Part shown: in pieces, positions 10,004 through 18,822 of the stretch
Numbering within the stretch: position 1 is the first letter of the stretch
Layout of the letters: each line of letters opens with the position of its first letter
Source: Thiomicrorhabdus sp.
GTDB taxonomy: Bacteria > Pseudomonadota > Gammaproteobacteria > Thiomicrospirales > Thiomicrospiraceae
NCBI RefSeq assembly: GCF_963662555.1
Contig: NZ_OY759719.1
Span: forward strand, 1,074,985 to 1,138,984
DNA length: 64,000 nt
Reading direction: 5' to 3'
Position numbers and translations under genes: made by a program
Notes under the pieces: generated by a model
Seen by the model: the letters and a program-made list of their open reading frames with translations, nothing else
Told to the model about the DNA's origin: nothing
Databases searched by the model: none

Positions 10004-10282
10004 TTAAGATTGTTCTTTTTCATGCTGAAAATGTTTTACTTTCTTATAAGCTTTTTTAACCGCTTTTTTTACTTTCTGTTCCACTTCAATATGTTCATCA
10101 ACCGACATATAAAAAGACATATCAATATCATAACGAATATAACGTGGAGCGATACGGTTTAGAGCGATACAAGCCATATCTGCCAGGGCGTTGCTGTCGT
10201 CAAACTTATCGGCATAATTTTCTTTGATTTCATTAAATACGAGTCGTTCAAAATAATTGTGTACGCTGTCCATTGGCATCAT
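10004..10282 (-). CDS. ComFB-family protein, candidate cyclic-dinucleotide receptor
   Basis: A 92-residue protein with the late-competence ComFB pattern: VHNYFERLVFNEI, a central DMACIALNRIAPRYI, and a Lys-rich C-terminal helix. ComFB proteins of cyanobacteria have been reported to bind cyclic dinucleotides, and the family is linked to competence or type IV pili; the role here is not shown. Start at 10282 is preferred over an upstream in-frame ATG because AAGGAG lies just three bases before this ATG, with a second ATG directly after it at better spacing. Single gene, near two diguanylate cyclases. Confidence 0.75.
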   Translation of the reverse strand: MMPMDSVHNYFERLVFNEIKENYADKFDDSNALADMACIALNRIAPRYIRYDIDMSFYMSVDEHIEVEQKVKKAVKKAYKKVKHFQHEKEQS

Positions 10283-10466
10283 TGACTCCTTATGGAGTGT
10301 TCCGGGAATATACATTGAGAGAACCTTCCTTCAATTAAATTTGAGGTGTTTATATACACCCTCAGCCTATAAAAATACTGAAAATAGCATTTAAACTATA
10401 ACATGTTTGCATTATCTTCAACAAAGCAATGAACAGGCCAGTGTTCTAATAATATGGAGCAATAAA

Positions 10467-10500
10467 AAAGGCACTGAGAAAGTTTCTGAGTGCCTTTATT
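10467..10500 (-). terminator. terminator after purD
   Basis: On the minus strand an AAGGCACT..AGTGCCTT hairpin with a 12-bp stem (one mismatch) is followed by six T. It ends the purH-purD transcript. Confidence 0.85.
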
Positions 10501-10544
10501 CAATAATTACCGAAAGCATTAAAGAGAAAAGTTAAAAACTAATT

Positions 10545-11831
10545 TTACTTTTCTCTAGAAACTGCTCTATGGCCGATATCAGTACGGTAATAAACTTCAT
10601 CCCAGTGAATCATAGCAACACCTTCATATGCACGTTTTTGTGCAGAGGTAACATTCTCACCCAAAGCAGTTACACATAAAACTCGGCCGCCAGATGTCGT
10701 AACTTCATTGTTATCATTGATGGCTGTACCAGCATGAAACACTTTCAAATCAGAAGCATTTGCTTGTTCTAGACCTGAAATCACATCATTTTTACGGTAC
10801 TCGTCTGGGTAGCCACCAGCCGCCATTACCACACCTAAAGCTGCACGACTATCCCATTTAGCCGTTACGGTATCTAGCTTACCGTCAATTGCCGCTAAAC
10901 ATAAAGCGTGTAAGTCAGACTGTAAACGCATCATAATAGGTTGTGTTTCAGGGTCACCAAAACGGCAGTTAAACTCTAATACTTTTGGAGCACCAGAAGC
11001 ATCAATCATAACACCGGCATATAAGAAGCCTGTGTAAGGTAAACCATCTTCTGCCATGCCATTAATGGTTGGGTAAATCACTTCATCCATAATACGGTTA
11101 TGAATTTCGCGAGTGACTACTGGTGCTGGAGTGTAAGCCCCCATACCGCCAGTGTTTGGCCCTGTATCGCCATTATTACGTGCTTTATGGTCTTGAGAGG
11201 TTGCCATAGGTAACACATTTTTACCATCAGCCATAACAATAAAGCTGGCTTCTTCACCAACCAAAAATTCTTCAATAACAACACGAGAACCTGCATCACC
11301 AAATTTGTTACCCGCTAACATATCTGAAACGGCTTCTTTAGCTTCAGTCATCGTATCAGCAAGAATAACACCTTTACCAGCCGCTAAACCGTCAGCTTTA
11401 ATAACAATCGGCACGCCAACTTTATCTAAATAAGCATGGGCTGGCTCAATTTCCGTGAATACATCGTAAGCCGCAGTTGGAATATTGTGCTTGGCTAAGA
11501 AATCTTTAGAAAAGGCTTTAGAACCTTCTAACTGAGCGGCACCAGCTGTTGGACCAAAGCACTTTAGTCCAGCTTCTGAAAAGGCATCAACCACACCTAA
11601 GACTAATGGCACTTCTGGGCCAACAATGGCTAATTCAATATTGTTTTCTTTTGCAAAATTTACCAGGCCTGGTAAATCATCTACTGCAATATTTACATTG
11701 GTTAAATTTGGCTCTAAAGCGGTACCTGCATTGCCTGGAGCAACAAATACTTCAGTTACTTCAGCTGCTTGTGCAGTTTTCCAAGCCAAGGCATGTTCAC
11801 GGCCGCCACCACCAATAATCAATACTTTCAT
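10545..11831 (-). CDS. purD: phosphoribosylamine-glycine ligase (GARS)
   Basis: Catalyses ATP-dependent joining of glycine to 5-phosphoribosylamine, step two of purine synthesis. At 428 residues it has the normal length. The protein starts MKVLIIGGGGREHALAWK; the ATP-grasp core shows GLAAGKGVILA, the family signature RFGDPETQ lies at about 290, and GGYP with a C-terminal rudiment hybrid domain follows. It lies 348 bases downstream of purH, separated by two palindromic repeats that could uncouple the genes. One exact dispersed palindrome encodes LPGLV at about residue 55. Confidence 0.97.
   Translation of the reverse strand: MKVLIIGGGGREHALAWKTAQAAEVTEVFVAPGNAGTALEPNLTNVNIAVDDLPGLVNFAKENNIELAIVGPEVPLVLGVVDAFSEAGLKCFGPTAGAAQLEGSKAFSKDFLAKHNIPTAAYDVFTEIEPAHAYLDKVGVPIVIKADGLAAGKGVILADTMTEAKEAVSDMLAGNKFGDAGSRVVIEEFLVGEEASFIVMADGKNVLPMATSQDHKARNNGDTGPNTGGMGAYTPAPVVTREIHNRIMDEVIYPTINGMAEDGLPYTGFLYAGVMIDASGAPKVLEFNCRFGDPETQPIMMRLQSDLHALCLAAIDGKLDTVTAKWDSRAALGVVMAAGGYPDEYRKNDVISGLEQANASDLKVFHAGTAINDNNEVTTSGGRVLCVTALGENVTSAQKRAYEGVAMIHWDEVYYRTDIGHRAVSREK
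11662..11673. repeat. dispersed palindrome ACCAGGCCTGGT (exact)
   Basis: Inside purD, read on the minus strand as LPGLV. Confidence 0.9.
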
Positions 11832-11855
11832 TTTAATATCTCGTTCCGTCGCTAG

Positions 11856-11975
11856 ATAATGCTTTTGGGTATTTCTAAATCAGCCTATGCTGCGTTCAAA
11901 AATGGTCACTTACAGTGTGTAAGCTCACATTTTTTGCCTTGCCTAGCCAGATTTATAAATCCCCAAAAGCATTAT
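11856..11975. repeat. ERIC-like palindromic repeat, copy 1 (purH-purD)
   Basis: A 120-bp imperfect inverted repeat. The outer arms ATAATGCTTTTGGG and CCCAAAAGCATTAT match exactly, continue through TAAATC/GATTTA, and close on CTTACA-gtg-TGTAAG in the centre. Internal CTGCGTTC and GCCTTG are shared with copy 2 at 12053. No open reading frame. It fills part of the 348-base gap between purH and purD. Confidence 0.7.
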
Positions 11976-12052
11976 AAATATTTTGTATTTAATGCATTAT
12001 TAAGCCGTTAGGCTTAATAAAAATTAGTTTTTTTAAACACTTTCTAAGATAG

Positions 12053-12168
12053 TAATGAGCGTTTTTTTCAAGTTCAAGGCGTAAGAAAAAATCGCAGCGG
12101 AGCGTACATAAAGTACGTGAGCAGCGGATTTTTTCTTAGAACGCAGAAATTGGAAAAATAAGCCATTA
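12053..12168. repeat. ERIC-like palindromic repeat, copy 2 (purH-purD)
   Basis: A 116-bp imperfect inverted repeat with ends TAATGAGC and GCCATTA, inner arms TAAGAAAAAATC and GATTTTTTCTTA, and a GTAC-ataaa-GTAC centre. Read on the minus strand it has CTGCGTTC..GCCTTG in the same order as copy 1, so the two are related but diverged. Confidence 0.7.
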
Positions 12169-12179
12169 CGGCCTGTTGA

Positions 12180-13742
12180 TTAATGTTTGAAGTGTCTCAT
12201 CCCTGTGAATACCATTGCTATTCCGTGTTCATTGGCAGCATCAATTACTTCTTGATCGCGCATTGAACCACCAGGGTGAATAACAGCGGTAATTCCAGCT
12301 TCAGCTGCCGCATCAATACCATCACGGAATGGGAAGAAGGCATCTGAAGCCATAACAGAACCTGGCACTTCTAAACCTTCATCTGCCGCTTTGATGCCGG
12401 CAATTTTTGCTGAGTAAACACGGCTCATTTGGCCAGCACCTACACCAATAGTCATACCATCTTTAACGTAAACAATCGCGTTAGATTTAACGAATTTAGC
12501 GACTTTCCAGGCAAACATTAGGTCTTTCATCTGTTCTGCTGTCGGGGCTTTTTCAGTAACAACTTTAAGGTCAGCTTCATCAACCATGCCTAAGTCACGG
12601 TCTTGAACCAATAAACCACCAGTTACACGTTTGTAGTCGTAAGCAGGCTGCTGTGCATCTAAATCGCCACACGCTAAAAGACGAACATTTTGCTTAGTTT
12701 CTACTACTTCTTTTGCTTCATCTGAAACAGTAGGGGCAATAATCACCTCAACAAATTGACGTTCTACAATGGCTTTCGCAGTTTCAGCATCAAGCTCTGT
12801 GTTGAATGCGATAATGCCACCAAATGCTGAAGTAGGGTCTGTTTTGTAAGCACGATCATAGGCTTCAAATTGAGAAGCTCCAACGGCAACACCGCAAGGG
12901 TTTGCATGTTTAACAATCACACAAGCGGTTTCTTTGAATGTTTTAACCAGTTCTAAAGCTGCATCGGTATCGGCGATGTTGTTAAAAGACAGTTCTTTAC
13001 CTTGAATTTGAGACGCAGTAGAAATTGAGGCTTCTGAAGGTGAACGTTCAGTATAGAAAGCTGCATTTTGATGCGGGTTTTCGCCATAACGCATAGACTG
13101 TTTTTTAACAAACTGGGTGTTATAGGTACGTGGAAATTTATCTGCTTTGTCTTCAGAGAACATAGTACCAAAGTAGTTTGAAATTGCACCATCGTAACGA
13201 GCCGTTTGCTCAAAGGTTTTAATGGCTAAGTCAAAACGGGTAGCGTGAGACAGTTTACCGTTATTGATTTTAAGTTCATCCAAAATGTGAATGTAGTCTT
13301 GTGGGTCGGTAACTACCGCTACATCTTTATGGTTTTTAGCCGCTGAACGAAGCATTGTTGGACCACCGATATCGATGTTTTCAACAGCATCTTCTAGTTT
13401 ACAGTTTGGATTAGCCACCGTTGCTTCAAAAGGGTATAAATTAACCACAACCATATCTATTGCATCAATACCGTGTTCTTCCATAATCGCATCATCAGTA
13501 CCGCGACGACCTAAAAGTCCACCGTGAATTTTAGGGTGAAGTGTTTTTACACGACCATCCATCATCTCTGGAAAACCTGTATATTCAGATACTTCAGTTA
13601 CCGCTAATCCTGCTTCAGAAAGTACTTTGTAAGTACCGCCTGTTGAAAGAATGGCAATATCCATTGCAACTAGAGATTTGGCAAATTCTAAGATGCCTGT
13701 TTTATCTGAAACGCTAATCAGGGCGCGACGTACTGGTTTCAT
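12180..13742 (-). CDS. purH: bifunctional AICAR transformylase / IMP cyclohydrolase
   Basis: Performs the last two steps of IMP synthesis: formylation of AICAR with 10-formyl-THF, then ring closure. At 520 residues it has full family length. The N-terminal MGS-like IMP cyclohydrolase domain (about 1-150) has STGGTYK and [10 protein letters not shown]-type motifs (here [14 protein letters not shown]); the transformylase domain carries [12 protein letters not shown] with the catalytic Lys-His pair and ends [12 protein letters not shown]. It follows fis by 58 bases and probably shares the dusB-fis transcript. Confidence 0.97.
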   Translation of the reverse strand: MKPVRRALISVSDKTGILEFAKSLVAMDIAILSTGGTYKVLSEAGLAVTEVSEYTGFPEMMDGRVKTLHPKIHGGLLGRRGTDDAIMEEHGIDAIDMVVVNLYPFEATVANPNCKLEDAVENIDIGGPTMLRSAAKNHKDVAVVTDPQDYIHILDELKINNGKLSHATRFDLAIKTFEQTARYDGAISNYFGTMFSEDKADKFPRTYNTQFVKKQSMRYGENPHQNAAFYTERSPSEASISTASQIQGKELSFNNIADTDAALELVKTFKETACVIVKHANPCGVAVGASQFEAYDRAYKTDPTSAFGGIIAFNTELDAETAKAIVERQFVEVIIAPTVSDEAKEVVETKQNVRLLACGDLDAQQPAYDYKRVTGGLLVQDRDLGMVDEADLKVVTEKAPTAEQMKDLMFAWKVAKFVKSNAIVYVKDGMTIGVGAGQMSRVYSAKIAGIKAADEGLEVPGSVMASDAFFPFRDGIDAAAEAGITAVIHPGGSMRDQEVIDAANEHGIAMVFTGMRHFKH

Positions 13743-13800
13743 GGTTGTGGTTCTCCAAAAAATAAAATTAAACTGGTTTTAGTTATCTAAGTTGTGTGTA

Positions 13801-14067
13801 TTAAACGAGATTATATTTCTGCATTTTCTTTTTAAGGGTATTGCGGTTGATCCCTAAAATATTGGCTGCATGTGTTTGATTGTTATCTGTTTGTTGCAAT
13901 ACAAATTCAATCATCGGTTTTTCTACTTGTTGTATGACCATGTCATATACGTCAGTGGCATTTTGCTCGGCTAGCGTATTGAAATAGGTGTTTAACATTA
14001 AAGTAACTTGATCACTTAAGGATAACGATGAAGGAGTTTCCAAAATTTTTTCTCTAGTTTTCGTCAT
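13801..14067 (-). CDS. fis: DNA-binding protein Fis
   Basis: Nucleoid-associated homodimer that bends DNA and activates rRNA and other promoters in fast growth. At 88 residues it is ten shorter than E. coli Fis, with the difference in the N-terminal arm. The C-terminal helix-turn-helix QTHAANILGINRNTLKKKMQKYNL is the Fis signature. It follows dusB by 54 bases, the conserved dusB-fis operon arrangement of enteric bacteria. Confidence 0.95.
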   Translation of the reverse strand: MTKTREKILETPSSLSLSDQVTLMLNTYFNTLAEQNATDVYDMVIQQVEKPMIEFVLQQTDNNQTHAANILGINRNTLKKKMQKYNLV

Positions 14068-14121
14068 CTTTATTGTTAAGCCTATGCATTTTAGTTAGTG
14101 CCGTCTCTATATTGAGAATGG

Positions 14122-15090
14122 CTAAAAACCGTGTTCAAAATAATCGTTGAGTAATGTTAATTGTTCTTTTGCTGAGTTGAGTTGATTAAATGTCTTACGT
14201 AACGTATTACCATTAGGTAAATGTTGTGCATACCAACCTATGTGTTTTCTGGCGATTCTGACCCCTAACATTTCACCATATAACTCGTGTAAACCATTAA
14301 TATGCTTAAACATGGTTTGCTTAAACTCTAAAGAACTCGGTTTTTTAAGTTGTTGGCCAGTTTTAAGGTAATGATTTATTTCACGAAATATCCAAGGGTA
14401 GCCTTGAGAGGCTCGACCAATCATGATGCCATCAGCAGAGGTGTATTTTAATACAAAATCAGCTTGCTCGGGAGTGCAAATATCGCCATTTGCGATCACG
14501 GGAATATTTACCTGCTGTTTGACCTGTTTAATGGTGTCATATTCAGCATTGCCAGTAAATTTAGCCTCACGCGTTCTGCCATGAATAGTGATGGCTTGTA
14601 AGCCTTGTTCTTCGGCAATAAGAGCGATTTCAAGGGCATTTTTATTTTGATTGTCAGTGCCTGTACGAATTTTTACAGTAACAGGAATCTCTACAGAACT
14701 CACCACAGCCTGAAAAATGTTTTTAACTTTTTCAGGATCAGCCATAAGGGCCGAACCAGCTGAAACACTGCAAACCTTCTTGGCAGGGCACCCCATATTT
14801 AGATCAATAATTTGAGCACCTTGCGATACTTGCCAAGCGGCGGCATCGGCTAATTCCTGCGGATCGGTGCCAATCAATTGAACTGCTCGAGGTTCTGGGT
14901 CGTTAATATTAACGTGTCGAGTAGACGATTTTTTAGATTGCCATAGCTCTTTTTTTGAAGCCACCATCTCAGCTAAGGTATAGCTTGCTCCATGAGTACG
15001 GCACAAATCACGAAAAACAGCATCAGTAATGCCTGCCATTGGTGCAAGCACAATATTGTGTTCAAATTGATAAGGTCCAATTTTTAACAT
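14122..15090 (-). CDS. dusB: tRNA-dihydrouridine synthase B
   Basis: FMN-dependent, NADPH-using enzyme that reduces uridine to dihydrouridine in the tRNA D-loop (U17 in E. coli). At 322 residues it matches the family. LAPMAGITDAVFR lies near the N-terminus, NMGCPAKKV contains the catalytic Cys, and ITIHGRTREAKF, VIANGDI and MIGRASQGYPW are FMN-barrel motifs. Promoter position is unclear; the 141 bases upstream contain two copies of the dispersed palindrome. Confidence 0.96.
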   Translation of the reverse strand: MLKIGPYQFEHNIVLAPMAGITDAVFRDLCRTHGASYTLAEMVASKKELWQSKKSSTRHVNINDPEPRAVQLIGTDPQELADAAAWQVSQGAQIIDLNMGCPAKKVCSVSAGSALMADPEKVKNIFQAVVSSVEIPVTVKIRTGTDNQNKNALEIALIAEEQGLQAITIHGRTREAKFTGNAEYDTIKQVKQQVNIPVIANGDICTPEQADFVLKYTSADGIMIGRASQGYPWIFREINHYLKTGQQLKKPSSLEFKQTMFKHINGLHELYGEMLGVRIARKHIGWYAQHLPNGNTLRKTFNQLNSAKEQLTLLNDYFEHGF

Positions 15091-15137
15091 GAATTGAGTT
15101 TATTATCCGAAACTGTGTAAAGAATTAATGGTCTTTT

Positions 15138-15149
15138 ACTAGGCCTGGT
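15138..15149. repeat. dispersed palindrome, one mismatch
   Basis: ACTAGGCCTGGT between dusB and prmA, 17 bases before an exact copy. Confidence 0.8.
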
Positions 15150-15166
15150 ATCCATTTTGAGAGGCG

Positions 15167-15178
15167 ACCAGGCCTGGT
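15167..15178. repeat. dispersed palindrome ACCAGGCCTGGT (exact)
   Basis: Between dusB and prmA, second of a pair. Confidence 0.9.
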
Positions 15179-15231
15179 AAAATTATTTTGGCTTGTGTAT
15201 TAAAAGTAAATGCACAAGTAAATAAAGCGAA

Positions 15232-16110
15232 TTAAGCTTGTTTTTTGCCCGATAACAATCCCCATTCCTCTTTTGTTTCAAAAGTATCTAGGGTGATTCC
15301 AATGGTTTGATAGTGTTGAATTAACTCATCAGCTTGAGTCGCTAACAGTCCAGAGAGTGTTAAGGTTCCACCTGGTTTTAATAAGCGGTCAAACTCTGAA
15401 GAGAGTTCTTTTAAAGGCCCGGCTAAAATATTGGCGACAATCATATCAGCGGGTTCTGCATCAAAGTCTTTAACCAGTGCAAAAGGAATCGCTTCATTGT
15501 TACGCTTGGCATTTTCAATACTTGCGGTAATCGCTTGCGGATCAATGTCGGTGCCTGAAACCGATTTAGCACCTAACTTTTGAGCCGCTAAAGCTAAGAT
15601 GCCTGAACCACAACCGTAATCTATCACGCTTAAATCTTTTGGCGGGTTTTGATCTAACCAGGTTAAACATAAAGAAGTAGTAGGGTGTGTGCCCGTTCCA
15701 AAGGCCATGCCTGGGTCTAAATAGAGATTGACTGCATCAGGTTGTGGGGCTTCTGTCCAGCTTGGCACAATCCATAGATTATCACCAAATAGCATTGGTT
15801 TAAATTGATCCATCCAGGCTCTAATCCAATCTTTGTCTTCAAGCTGTTCAACTTTGAATTGGTTAGGTTTTAATTCTGGAACGATTTGAATAAGTAATTC
15901 AATAATCGCTTTGCTATCCACATCTGCATCAAATAAGCCAATGACTTTGGTATTACCCCAAATTGGAGTAGTGCCAATTTCAGGTTCGTAAATGGGTTGG
16001 TCTTTGGCATCTTCAAAAGTTACAGAAGCGGCATTCGCTTCCATAAAAGCATCCGATAAGGGTTCTGCTAATGCTTCTGGCACAACCGTGTTGATTTGAA
16101 TCCAAGCCAT
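15232..16110 (-). CDS. prmA: ribosomal protein L11 methyltransferase
   Basis: SAM-dependent enzyme that trimethylates ribosomal protein L11 at several positions. Start at 16110 (MAWIQINTVVPE) is chosen because AGGAG lies seven bases before it and this is where PrmA proteins begin; the frame is open 20 codons further up, which would run into the accC terminator. The product is 292 residues. The C-terminal Rossmann domain has VIDYGCGSGILALAA and MVANILAGPL. A terminator between accC and this gene suggests its own promoter. Confidence 0.95.
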   Translation of the reverse strand: MAWIQINTVVPEALAEPLSDAFMEANAASVTFEDAKDQPIYEPEIGTTPIWGNTKVIGLFDADVDSKAIIELLIQIVPELKPNQFKVEQLEDKDWIRAWMDQFKPMLFGDNLWIVPSWTEAPQPDAVNLYLDPGMAFGTGTHPTTSLCLTWLDQNPPKDLSVIDYGCGSGILALAAQKLGAKSVSGTDIDPQAITASIENAKRNNEAIPFALVKDFDAEPADMIVANILAGPLKELSSEFDRLLKPGGTLTLSGLLATQADELIQHYQTIGITLDTFETKEEWGLLSGKKQA

Positions 16111-16139
16111 TTTGACTCCTAAAATTATTGAATCTGTGT

Positions 16140-16176
16140 AAAACAAAAAACCTCCAATACCAAAAGGCATTAGAGG
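16140..16176 (-). terminator. terminator after accC
   Basis: On the minus strand CCTCTAATGCC pairs with GGTATTGGAGG (two G-U) around TTTT and is followed by TTTTTTGTTTT. It separates accBC from prmA. Confidence 0.85.
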
Positions 16177-16215
16177 TTTTAGATGTGAAACATGTTCACA
16201 AAAAAGCGTATTTTC

Positions 16216-17565
16216 TTAAACTAAGTGTTCTAAACGCTCTTCTAAATAGTGAATGTTACGTCCACCGTCTTGGAAGCCGCCATCATTCATGATTTCACGT
16301 TGAAGGTGAATATTGGTTTCAATTCCTTTAATCACCATTTCGCTCAACGCACTGTCCATACGAGCGATTGCAGTATCACGACAACTACCAAAACAGATTA
16401 GTTTACCAATCATTGAATCGTAGTGCGGTGGAATGGAATACCCTGTATAAATGTGAGAATCCCAACGAACACCTAAACCGCCTGGTAAGTGTAATCTTTC
16501 AATTTTACCAGGTGATGGCATAAAGTTTTTAGAAGGGTTTTCAGCATTAACACGACACTCAATAGCGTGACCAGTTATCTTAATGTCTTCTTGTTTAAGT
16601 GTTAATGGCATGCCAGCGGCCACTTCAATTTGAGCTTTTACTAAATCAATACCTGTAACCATCTCAGTAACACAATGCTCAACCTGTAAACGTGTGTTCA
16701 TTTCAATGAAATAGAATTCACCATTTTCATACAAGAATTCAAATGTTCCTGCACCACGGTAATTGATCTCGATACATGCTTTAACACAAGCGGCACCAAT
16801 TCTTGCACGTTGCTCTTCAGTTACACCAGGAGCAGGGGCTTCTTCAACTACTTTTTGGTGACGACGTTGCATAGAACAATCACGCTCACCTAAATGAACA
16901 GCATTACCTTGACCATCGGCTAAAACCTGAATTTCAACATGACGTGGATTCTCTAAGAATTTTTCCATGTACACTTCAGGGTTACCAAAGAAGCTACCCG
17001 CTTCAGATTTAGTAAGCTGAATAGATTTAAGTAGGCTGGCTTCAGTATGAACAACACGCATACCACGGCCACCACCACCACCAGAAGCTTTGATGATAAT
17101 TGGATAACCAATCTCTTTTGCAATACGATGGTTTTCCGCATCATCATCACCCAAAGGACCACCAGAACCAGGTACAGTTGGTACACCTGCGGCTTTCATA
17201 GCTCGAATGGCAGAAACTTTATCTCCCATAATACGAATCGTTTCGGCTTTTGGACCAATAAAGGCAAAACCACTCTCTTCAACACGTTCCGCAAAGTCGG
17301 CATTCTCAGAAAGGAAACCATAACCTGGGTGAATCGCACTGGCATCAGTCACTTCAGCCGCAGAGATAATCGCTGCCATATTTAGGTAGCTGTTAGTTGA
17401 TGCTGGAGGTCCAATACAAACGGATTCATCAGCTAATAAAACATGTTTTAAATCGGCATCTGCCGTAGAGTGAACTGCAACGGTTTTAATGCCTAATTCT
17501 TTACAGGCTCTTAAAACACGAAGAGCAATCTCTCCACGGTTAGCAATTAGAATTTTATCGATCAT
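16216..17565 (-). CDS. accC: acetyl-CoA carboxylase biotin carboxylase subunit
   Basis: ATP-dependent carboxylation of the biotin on AccB, the first half-reaction of malonyl-CoA synthesis for fatty acids. 449 residues as in E. coli. The ATP-grasp glycine loop GGGGRGMR, the [23 protein letters not shown] stretch and [27 protein letters not shown] are diagnostic. It lies 11 bases after accB in a two-gene operon ended by a clear terminator. Confidence 0.97.
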   Translation of the reverse strand: MIDKILIANRGEIALRVLRACKELGIKTVAVHSTADADLKHVLLADESVCIGPPASTNSYLNMAAIISAAEVTDASAIHPGYGFLSENADFAERVEESGFAFIGPKAETIRIMGDKVSAIRAMKAAGVPTVPGSGGPLGDDDAENHRIAKEIGYPIIIKASGGGGGRGMRVVHTEASLLKSIQLTKSEAGSFFGNPEVYMEKFLENPRHVEIQVLADGQGNAVHLGERDCSMQRRHQKVVEEAPAPGVTEEQRARIGAACVKACIEINYRGAGTFEFLYENGEFYFIEMNTRLQVEHCVTEMVTGIDLVKAQIEVAAGMPLTLKQEDIKITGHAIECRVNAENPSKNFMPSPGKIERLHLPGGLGVRWDSHIYTGYSIPPHYDSMIGKLICFGSCRDTAIARMDSALSEMVIKGIETNIHLQREIMNDGGFQDGGRNIHYLEERLEHLV

Positions 17566-17576
17566 ATTGCTATTCC

Positions 17577-18041
17577 TTATTCGATTACGAATAGAGTTTG
17601 ACCAAATTCAACTGGCTCACCATTGACGGCAACAATTTGTTTAACTGTTCCAGATTTATCAGATTCAATCGGGTTCATAATTTTCATTGCTTCAATAATA
17701 CAAAGAGTATCGCCTTCAGACACTTTATCACCAACCTTAACAAACGCACCTGCATCTGGAGATGGTGAAGAGTAGAAAGTACCAACCATTGGTGATGTTA
17801 CCTTATGTCCGTTAGCTTCTGTTGAAGCCGGAGCTTCAGGTTCTGCAGTTGGAGCTGCCGCGGCAACAGGCGCTGCTGGAGCTGGAGCAGCCATTGGGGC
17901 CGCTGCTGCTGGAGCTTGAACAATGACTTGTTCTTTGCTACGAGAGATGCGGATGTTATGTTCACCTTCTTTGATTTCAATTTCAGCAATGTCTGATTGT
18001 TCTACAATTTCAATTAGTTTACGAATTGAACGAATATCCAT
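17577..18041 (-). CDS. accB: acetyl-CoA carboxylase biotin carboxyl carrier protein
   Basis: Carries the biotin that moves carboxylate from AccC to AccAD. 154 residues. A helical N-terminal part, an Ala/Pro-rich flexible linker (about 44-75), then the biotinyl domain with the target lysine K120 in EAMKIMN. Directly upstream of accC with 11 bases between. An approximately 100-base gap to aroQ shows no clear terminator, so aroQ may be in the same transcript. Confidence 0.97.
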   Translation of the reverse strand: MDIRSIRKLIEIVEQSDIAEIEIKEGEHNIRISRSKEQVIVQAPAAAAPMAAPAPAAPVAAAAPTAEPEAPASTEANGHKVTSPMVGTFYSSPSPDAGAFVKVGDKVSEGDTLCIIEAMKIMNPIESDKSGTVKQIVAVNGEPVEFGQTLFVIE

Positions 18042-18141
18042 TTTGTATCCTCTGGTCTTATTTTTTTAGCCTGTTAAACAAGCTGTTCAGGTTGAATAGT
18101 TTTAAAAGTTTATTTGTTTTTTACTTGGCTAAATTTGATTA

Positions 18142-18582
18142 TTAGTCATCTAACTTGTCAATAATTGCTTCAAAAGCCAATTGGTAACCTTTGGTTCCCA
18201 GGCCCGCAATTACGCCTTCTGCAAGGTCTGAAAAGTAAGAATGGGTTCTAAACTCTTCACGCTTATGAATGTTAGACAAGTGAACTTCAATAAATGGCAC
18301 ATTAATTGTGGCTAAAGCATCACGAATGGCGATACTTGTATGAGTGAAAGCAGCAGGATTTATGATGATATAGTTTGTACCATCATCCATTGCTTGGTGA
18401 ATACGTTCTACAATTTCATGCTCTGCATTGCTTTGAAAATCAAATAGACGAACATTGTATTCATCTGCTAGCTCTAATAGGCCCTCAATAACGTCTTCAA
18501 GAGTTTCAGAACCGTAGATTTCTGGTTCACGTCTTCCCAGCATATTGAGGTTTGGTCCATTAATCACCAGAATTGTTGCCAT
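18142..18582 (-). CDS. aroQ: type II 3-dehydroquinate dehydratase
   Basis: Dehydrates 3-dehydroquinate to 3-dehydroshikimate in the shikimate pathway. 146 residues, the usual dodecameric type II size. [18 protein letters not shown] opens the protein, with the catalytic Tyr in [21 protein letters not shown] and [17 protein letters not shown] carry the active-site residues. The aroQ-accB-accC order is widely conserved in proteobacteria. Confidence 0.96.
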   Translation of the reverse strand: MATILVINGPNLNMLGRREPEIYGSETLEDVIEGLLELADEYNVRLFDFQSNAEHEIVERIHQAMDDGTNYIIINPAAFTHTSIAIRDALATINVPFIEVHLSNIHKREEFRTHSYFSDLAEGVIAGLGTKGYQLAFEAIIDKLDD

Positions 18583-18761
18583 AACTTGCCTTTGTAAGCG
18601 TATTTACAAGTAAATTGAATGGCTGAATTATAACGTAAGTGCAGTAATATCTCTACGTAAATAACAATAAAACTAAAAGGTTTTTTACGTGAAATGATGC
18701 GTTCTGTTTTGAATGTGCTAGAAATTATATGAAAATTGAAATTTTCTATAGTTTGGAAATG

Positions 18762-18794
18762 TTGCAACTAAACCCCAGGAGGGAATAGTTGCAA
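18762..18794. repeat. strong hairpin between dsbD and aroQ
   Basis: TTGCAACTA pairs with TAGTTGCAA, and the interior CCCC/GGG can extend the stem. There is no T tract on either strand, so a role as the dsbD terminator is possible but unproven. Confidence 0.5.
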
Positions 18795-18822
18795 TTAAAG
18801 ACTTTAATTCAAGAGAGATGAA

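Noticed and set aside
11999-12018. ATTAAGCC-gtta-GGCTTAAT hairpin as a purH terminator
   Set aside because: On the minus strand it is not followed by a T tract; left as an unassigned hairpin between the two palindromic repeats.
18564-18767. Minus-strand frame upstream of aroQ
   Set aside because: AT-rich, overlaps the aroQ start in another frame and shows no family features.
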